64,000 bases of DNA from Flavobacteriales bacterium (GTDB lineage: Bacteria > Bacteroidota > Bacteroidia > Flavobacteriales_G > Salibacteraceae): assembly GCA_018660685.1 (NCBI GenBank), contig JABJJW010000012.1, forward strand, positions 124,001 through 188,000. Direction: 5' to 3'. The notes beneath the pieces are model-generated. The model ran no database searches and had not been told where the DNA came from. It saw only the letters and a list, made by a program, of their open reading frames with translations. The stretch's first letter is position 1; each line of letters begins with the position of its first letter. Of the stretch, positions 59,686 to 64,000 are shown one piece after another. A program made the translations under genes and the position numbers.

Positions 59686-60603
59686 TTAGCGCGTCCCTTC
59701 CCTAATTGAAGTATACTTTGTGGAATTGGCTGGATCAATAGTTTCCAGCAGTCCAACTATTTCATTCTTTTCCGACGGTTCTGCCTTACTGAATAGCTTA
59801 ATTATCTCATCATTTTTCGCCGTAAAAAATAGTCGAACATTAAATGAGTTGGGCTCCGCTTGGTGAACTTTCTCAATGAGCTTTACAGCGGCCAAGACTG
59901 ATTTCCTACCCGTCTGTACGTTTTCATTCAACACATCAAAACCCTGTCGATGATACATTGAATTGGCCTGCCTCAGGGGTTTAAAACGAGCATTTAGATA
60001 ATTGTTTACAAACCAATATCGGTTATTCCGCGAGGAGAATGACTGCCAACCTTTTTCGCCAGATGTCTGAGCATTGCTCACAACTTGCTGTGCCTTTTGC
60101 CACTGCTCCTGCCCCCCGTATTCAGCATAGGAATCGTTATCCATAGCGAGAATTACGTATGCATAAAATCCAAGAATTGCAGTCAGCTCTGATATGTAGG
60201 CATTGTCGCTAAAATCGAGTACGTCAAACTGCATGTACTTGAATCTCACTTGTTCATCCTGAAATCTGAATAAAGTGCTGGTATAAGTACTCCCATACAC
60301 CGGACGGGAAGATGAAATCTGAAAGGTGGCTTCGTAAAATCCTGTACTCAGTTGCTTGTCAATCTGAATGACCATGCTACAATCGATTCTCTCCGTCGGT
60401 GCGTACTTGTCATTCGTCCATCTTCTCGTGTTCATGAACTCATAGACCGATCTCTGCATGGCATCGAACATGGCGTTGTCGCCCATTGCAATTTGTTGTG
60501 CATTAATCTGCACCTGACAATTGAGTTCTTGTGCAAATGTCCCAGAACTCAGGAGGATGAGTATCCCAAGAATGAGGATGTTATATGAGTGCTTCCAATT
60601 CAT
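59686..60603 (-). CDS. DUF4835 secreted protein
   Basis: A signal peptide (MNWKHSYNILILGILILLSSGTFAQ) precedes LNCQVQINAQQIAMGDNAMFDAMQRSVYEFMNTRRWTNDKYAPTERIDC, the diagnostic beginning of DUF4835, followed by YGSTYTSTLFRFQDEQVRFKYM and QSFSSRNNRYWFVNNYLNARFKPLRQANSMYHRQGFD. DUF4835 sits with coaBC, rpoZ and bamD in many Bacteroidota and is envelope-associated; its function is unknown. It overlaps the coaBC end by 23 bases. Confidence 0.92.
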   Translation of the reverse strand: MNWKHSYNILILGILILLSSGTFAQELNCQVQINAQQIAMGDNAMFDAMQRSVYEFMNTRRWTNDKYAPTERIDCSMVIQIDKQLSTGFYEATFQISSSRPVYGSTYTSTLFRFQDEQVRFKYMQFDVLDFSDNAYISELTAILGFYAYVILAMDNDSYAEYGGQEQWQKAQQVVSNAQTSGEKGWQSFSSRNNRYWFVNNYLNARFKPLRQANSMYHRQGFDVLNENVQTGRKSVLAAVKLIEKVHQAEPNSFNVRLFFTAKNDEIIKLFSKAEPSEKNEIVGLLETIDPANSTKYTSIREGTR

Positions 60604-61777
60604 TTACGATGTCTTTGGCTACTTCTGTTTTGGCTTTTAGCTCCAAGGTTAACTCTCTATCGGGAAAGATAAGAGTTACCTTGTTTGTATCTGTTTTGAA
60701 TCCCGCTCCTTTGTCGTTCAGCGAATTGAGCACGACCATGTCAAGATTCTTTTTCTGAAGCTTCTTTTTGGCATTTTCAATCTCATTTTCCGTTTCAAGT
60801 GCAAATCCAATAACGCGCCTCCCTTCCTTTTGGTGCCCGAAATGGCTCAGAATATCCTTGGTTTTCTGAAGTTCAATAGACGTAAGGTCAACATCTTCCT
60901 TTTTAACTTTTTGTTCGAACACTGTTTTTGGAGTGTAATCGGCAACTGCAGCAGACATGATCAATGCATCCGCGTTTCCAAATTGCTCTTCAACGGCTTT
61001 GAACATTTCTTCTGCGGTCGTAATATCGAAGCGTTCCACTCCAGAATCACTGACAGAAAGTGAAGAAGGTCCTGTAACCAATTTAACTTGGGCCCCTCTG
61101 GTTGCCAATTCTTCTGCCAGGGCGAATCCCATCTTTCCTGAAGAGTGATTTCCGATGAATCTTACAGGGTCGATTGGCTCGTAGGTTGGGCCGGCCGTTA
61201 CAATTACCGTCTTGCTCTTCAATGAAGATGCCGGTTCAAAATGAGCTTTGATGGTTTCAAAGATTGCTTCTGGCTCGGCCATTCGACCTTTACCGCTAAG
61301 CCCGCTCGCCAGTTCCCCCTCACCGAACTCGCAAACCACCACGCCATTGTCCTTCAATGTTTGAATATTCTTTTCGGTAGTCCAATGGTCTGACATATCA
61401 AGATCCATTGCTGGAGCCACCATGATCGGACAGTCAGCGCTCAGATAAACCGCCATGAGAAGGTTATCACATTCACCAGTAGTCATTTTGGCTAGTGTAT
61501 TGGCGGACACGGGGGCTATAATCATGAGGTCTCCCCATTTACCTAGATCCACATGATTTGTCCATTCTCCAGTTTCTTCATCCTCTATGTAGGCTGAGTA
61601 AACTGGGTTTTTCGAAAGTGTAGAAAATGTGAGTGGGGTCACAAATGACAAAGCCGAAGGGGTCATGACGACTTTTACTTCGGCTCCGGCTTTTATTAAC
61701 GCTCTGACGAGCGACGCAATCTTGTAGGCTGCAATACTTCCGGTAACTCCTAGAAGTATTTTCTTTCCCCTTAACAT
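60581..61777 (-). CDS. coaBC: Bifunctional phosphopantothenoylcysteine decarboxylase/synthetase
   Basis: The N-terminal flavin decarboxylase domain (CoaC) starts KKILLGVTGSIAAYKIASLVRALIKAGAEVKVVMT, with active-site His in WTNHVDLG and Cys in TGECDNLLMAVY. The CoaB synthetase domain follows with VTAGPTYEPIDPVRFIGNHSSGKMG. It joins cysteine to phosphopantothenate with CTP, then decarboxylates, in coenzyme A synthesis. The PAMD in VAPAMDLDM differs from the usual PAMN, a substitution of the substrate loop worth noting. Confidence 0.96.
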   Translation of the reverse strand: MLRGKKILLGVTGSIAAYKIASLVRALIKAGAEVKVVMTPSALSFVTPLTFSTLSKNPVYSAYIEDEETGEWTNHVDLGKWGDLMIIAPVSANTLAKMTTGECDNLLMAVYLSADCPIMVAPAMDLDMSDHWTTEKNIQTLKDNGVVVCEFGEGELASGLSGKGRMAEPEAIFETIKAHFEPASSLKSKTVIVTAGPTYEPIDPVRFIGNHSSGKMGFALAEELATRGAQVKLVTGPSSLSVSDSGVERFDITTAEEMFKAVEEQFGNADALIMSAAVADYTPKTVFEQKVKKEDVDLTSIELQKTKDILSHFGHQKEGRRVIGFALETENEIENAKKKLQKKNLDMVVLNSLNDKGAGFKTDTNKVTLIFPDRELTLELKAKTEVAKDIVNELEALI

Positions 61778-61786
61778 GGGATGAAG

Positions 61787-62143
61787 TTACGCTTCCTCTG
61801 ACTCTTCTTCTTCCGTTTCTTCTTGACGACGGAAATAAACTTTGTCTTCGAGAAATTCTTCTAAGGCTAGCGCACTAGGCTTAGGAAGGCGCTCATACAT
61901 TTTTGAAATTTCGATCTGCTCTCTATTCTCAAAAATCTCTTCTAAACTATCTGTAACGGATGCAAACTCTTGAAGTTTAGCATCAAGCTCTTGTTTCAAT
62001 TGAGTTCCAACTTGATTGGAACGCTTAGCGACAATGGTGATCGCTTCGTATAGATTTCCGCACTTCTCCTCCATTTTGTCAACATTTCTGGTAACAGCAC
62101 TTGCTGGAGCTTCCAACTTTTGATAATCCTTCAATAAATCCAT
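61787..62143 (-). CDS. rpoZ: RNA polymerase omega subunit, Bacteroidota type
   Basis: The 118-residue product (NVDKMEEKCGNLYEAITIVAKRSNQVGTQLKQELDAKL) has the RpoZ core in which Asn and Lys-Arg of the first helices contact the beta' subunit. It lies between bamD and coaBC, as expected, and ends in an acidic tail (RRQEETEEEESEE). Confidence 0.88.
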   Translation of the reverse strand: MDLLKDYQKLEAPASAVTRNVDKMEEKCGNLYEAITIVAKRSNQVGTQLKQELDAKLQEFASVTDSLEEIFENREQIEISKMYERLPKPSALALEEFLEDKVYFRRQEETEEEESEEA

Positions 62144-62152
62144 ATGTATGCT

Positions 62153-62947
62153 TTATGTGTCTCCCTTTTGCTTCTGAAGCGAATCGAACATCGACTCTGC
62201 TTCCCTTAAATATTTGCTCTCTGGAAAACGGTCGACAAAAGTAACGTAAGCTTTCATAGCCTGATCAATTCTCTCATTTTTTTTGTCGTCTACGCTATTG
62301 AAAGCCAAGAGATAACCGGCCTTGTATTCTAAGAACCAGCATTCCTCTTTGTGTTCGCTATAAGGATATTCCTTATTGAAGTTGGACAGTGCTTGTTGAG
62401 CAGCACGGTAGCTCGATGTTTTATAGTACAACATTGACGCCCTGTAGTCCTTGTGTTCTAATTTACCTCTCAACTCATCCAACAGCATATTACAGCTATC
62501 GATTCGTTTGCTATCTGGATAATCAATCGCAAATAGTTGGAAGGAGCGAATTGCCTTGTAAGTTTCGTTTTGATCGAGAGAAAACTTCGGAGACAACTGA
62601 TAGTTACAATATGCAGCTAAAAATTCCGCTTCCTCCGCCATTTTTGAACTCGGGTAATTGCGATAGAATTGCTGAAATCGATGAGAGCCGAGCATATAAT
62701 CTCTTAATAAGTAATCGCACTTGGCCTGGTAATAGGCAATCTTTTCCCCTTTTTCTGTTCCTCTGTAGGCTATGTTGAGTTCCTCAAAAAGTGGGTAGGC
62801 TTTGGCGTATTTTCCGTCCTTATAGAACTCCAAGGCAGTATCGTATTTGTACTGCATGTCCGTGGATTTCAACACTTTCCTGTAATCAGAACAGGAAGAA
62901 ATCAAGATCAAAGCCAAAAGCGCTGTCGCGAAAGAAATTCCTCTCAT
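62153..62947 (-). CDS. bamD: Outer-membrane protein assembly lipoprotein BamD
   Basis: A lipoprotein signal (MRGISFATALLALILISSCSDY, lipobox ISSC) precedes TPR-like helical repeats: YDTALEFYKDGKYAKAYPLFEEL, GSHRFQQFYRNYPSSKMAEEAEFLAAYCNY, AIRSFQLFAIDYPDSKRID and AMKAYVTFVDRFPESKYLREAESMF. These five TPRs form BamD, an essential scaffold for beta-barrel insertion with BamA. Confidence 0.9.
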   Translation of the reverse strand: MRGISFATALLALILISSCSDYRKVLKSTDMQYKYDTALEFYKDGKYAKAYPLFEELNIAYRGTEKGEKIAYYQAKCDYLLRDYMLGSHRFQQFYRNYPSSKMAEEAEFLAAYCNYQLSPKFSLDQNETYKAIRSFQLFAIDYPDSKRIDSCNMLLDELRGKLEHKDYRASMLYYKTSSYRAAQQALSNFNKEYPYSEHKEECWFLEYKAGYLLAFNSVDDKKNERIDQAMKAYVTFVDRFPESKYLREAESMFDSLQKQKGDT

Positions 62948-62955
62948 AAAGCGTG

Positions 62956-62963
62956 CAAAACTA
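62956..62963 (-). promoter_or_regulatory. Candidate -7 element for bamD
   Basis: On the minus strand this reads TAGTTTTG (TAnnTTTG), eight bases before the bamD ATG. It would drive bamD-rpoZ-coaBC. Confidence 0.35.
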
Positions 62964-63041
62964 ATGCTCTTACTGACTTATAGCTGTTAATAAGTGCTTC
63001 TTAGTCTAGACATTATTAATAGCCTTGATTTAAGTTAATAT

Positions 63042-63049
63042 TAAATTTG
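63042..63049 (+). promoter_or_regulatory. Candidate -7 element for the aminotransferase at 63074
   Basis: TAAATTTG matches TAnnTTTG, 24 bp before the ATG. A TTG 14 bp upstream is closer than the usual -33 spacing. Confidence 0.4.
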
Positions 63050-63073
63050 CAGCACAGACTGAATCTGCGATTT

Positions 63074-64000
63074 ATGAGGGATATTTTCGAGAAAATCAGG
63101 GAGAACAAAGGTCCATTAGGTCAATACTCTCAAGTAGGACATGGTTACTTTTTCTTCCCTAAGCTAGAAGGTCCAATTGGCAATAAGATGAAATTCAGGG
63201 GCAAGGACGCCCTTACCTGGAGTCTCAATAATTATTTAGGACTGGCCAATCATCCAGAAGTAAGAGAAGCTGATGCGAAAGCGGCTGAAGAGTGGGGATT
63301 GGCTTATCCAATGGGCGCTCGTATGATGTCCGGAAACTCAAATCAGCATGAGGAGCTCGAAGCAGAGCTCACCTCTTTCGTTAATAAAGAAGATACCATC
63401 CTCTTGAACTATGGATATCAAGGCATGTCATCGTCCATTGATGCATTGGTTGATCGGAATGATGTAATCGTTTATGACAGTGAGTCGCATGCTTGTATCA
63501 TGGATGGAATGCGAATGCACATCGGAAAACGATTTGTTTATAAGCACAACGACATGGAAAGCCTCAGGGCTCAGCTTGCAAGAGCAACAAAGCTTGTAGC
63601 AGATACCACTGGAGGAATTTTGGTCATTACCGAAGGAGTTTTCGGCATGGCCGGAGATCAAGGTCTTCTAAAAGAAATAGTAGATCTGAAATCTGATTTT
63701 GATTTCAGACTTTTCGTTGATGATGCTCACGGAATCGGAACTTTAGGTCCGACTGGCGCAGGCACAGGTGAAGAACAAGGTTGCATGGACGGAATTGACG
63801 TCTACTTTGGCACCTTCGCCAAATCATTTTCACTCATCGGCGGCTTCATCTCGAGTGAAGAAAAAGTCATTGAGTACTTGCGGTACAATACGAGGTCTCA
63901 AATTTTCGCTAAGTCACTGCCAATGCCGCTAGTGATTGGTGCGCTGAAGCGCCTTGAGTTAATGCGAACACAACCTGAGCACAAAGAAAATCTATGGAAG
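63074..64000 (+). CDS. Alpha-oxoamine synthase, serine palmitoyltransferase-like (partial)
   Basis: The frame is open from the ATG at 63074 to the right edge (309 codons; no stop). It is a PLP-dependent alpha-oxoamine synthase: NNYLGLANHPEV, GARMMSGNSNQHEELEAELTSF, the aspartate motif VDDAHGIGTLG (residues 215-225) and the cofactor lysine Lys250 in YFGTFAKSFSLIGG. In Bacteroidota this subfamily makes 3-ketodihydrosphingosine from serine and palmitoyl-CoA for sphingolipids; glycine C-acetyltransferase or 8-amino-7-oxononanoate synthase are the alternatives. The last part of the protein lies outside the window. Confidence 0.85.
   Translation, partial: MRDIFEKIRENKGPLGQYSQVGHGYFFFPKLEGPIGNKMKFRGKDALTWSLNNYLGLANHPEVREADAKAAEEWGLAYPMGARMMSGNSNQHEELEAELTSFVNKEDTILLNYGYQGMSSSIDALVDRNDVIVYDSESHACIMDGMRMHIGKRFVYKHNDMESLRAQLARATKLVADTTGGILVITEGVFGMAGDQGLLKEIVDLKSDFDFRLFVDDAHGIGTLGPTGAGTGEEQGCMDGIDVYFGTFAKSFSLIGGFISSEEKVIEYLRYNTRSQIFAKSLPMPLVIGALKRLELMRTQPEHKENLWK

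Noticed and set aside
1-64000. CRISPR arrays, prophage, transposases, tRNA or rRNA genes
   Set aside because: I saw no regularly spaced direct repeats, no phage or transposase motifs, and no cloverleaf or rRNA sequence; SRP RNA was the only RNA gene found.

Overview
The window looks like chromosomal DNA from a free-living, probably marine member of the Bacteroidota, most likely Flavobacteriales (Cryomorphaceae/Schleiferiaceae-like). The evidence is two secreted proteins with type IX secretion C-terminal sorting domains, several families largely confined to Bacteroidota (head-GIN DUF2807, DUF2490, DUF4199, DUF4476, DUF4835, Bacteroidota-type RNA polymerase omega), TAnnTTTG promoter -7 elements, and weak ribosome binding sites with frequent TTG/GTG starts. 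I see no prophage, plasmid, CRISPR or insertion-sequence genes.

Layout. 1-9.9 kb: C45 Ntn-hydrolase, MiaE-like tRNA hydroxylase, adhesin-like lipoprotein, a nonsense-broken secreted protein next to a dipeptidyl peptidase IV, an ATP-grasp/TlpA pair, and a large PKD/T9SS protein ending in a clear terminator. 10-19.8 kb: an uncharacterised 474-residue protein, a VOC protein, a CpeT-like protein, IspE, a hotdog thioesterase, DUF2490, a tiny membrane protein, aquaporin, pterin dehydratase, WD40 protein, phospholipase C/nuclease-like protein, and GcvT. 19.8-27.3 kb: two glycosyltransferases, a TerB-like protein, a metallo-beta-lactamase-fold lipoprotein-type hydrolase, small envelope proteins, a genomic scar joining a truncated sigma factor to a Dps remnant, a cytochrome-like lipoprotein and a dienelactone hydrolase. 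27.3-31.7 kb: fused acyl-CoA mutase IcmF, a methyltransferase, and a decayed copy of the icmF 3' end. 31.9-39.5 kb: envelope glycan genes (GT39-like, methyltransferase, GT4, TMTC-like TPR mannosyltransferase, GT2). 39.5-46.3 kb: SRP RNA, an unusual ThiF-domain/histidine-kinase fusion divergent from a response regulator, a coiled-coil protein broken by an amber codon, and a PNGase F-like T9SS protein. 46.4-64 kb: Aat, ferredoxin, DUF3108/DUF1573, S41 protease, nuclease, two SPOR-like envelope proteins, LOG protein, ClpP-like protease, then DUF4835-CoaBC-RpoZ-BamD and a divergent serine-palmitoyltransferase-like gene.

Three themes stand out. (1) Two gene-free stretches (1.2-1.9 kb and 14.8-15.6 kb) share a 207-bp ungapped repeat plus smaller palindromic and inverted modules, so they look like copies of one mosaic non-coding element. 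(2) Gene decay is frequent for 64 kb: an in-frame TGA, an in-frame TAG, a sigma/Dps deletion junction, and a duplicated mutase tail. (3) Three secreted envelope proteins share a SPOR-like C-terminal module with a common terminal motif. The strongest candidate for something functionally new is the ThiF-kinase fusion at 39.7-40.8 kb. All functional calls rest on reading motifs by eye; no database search was possible.
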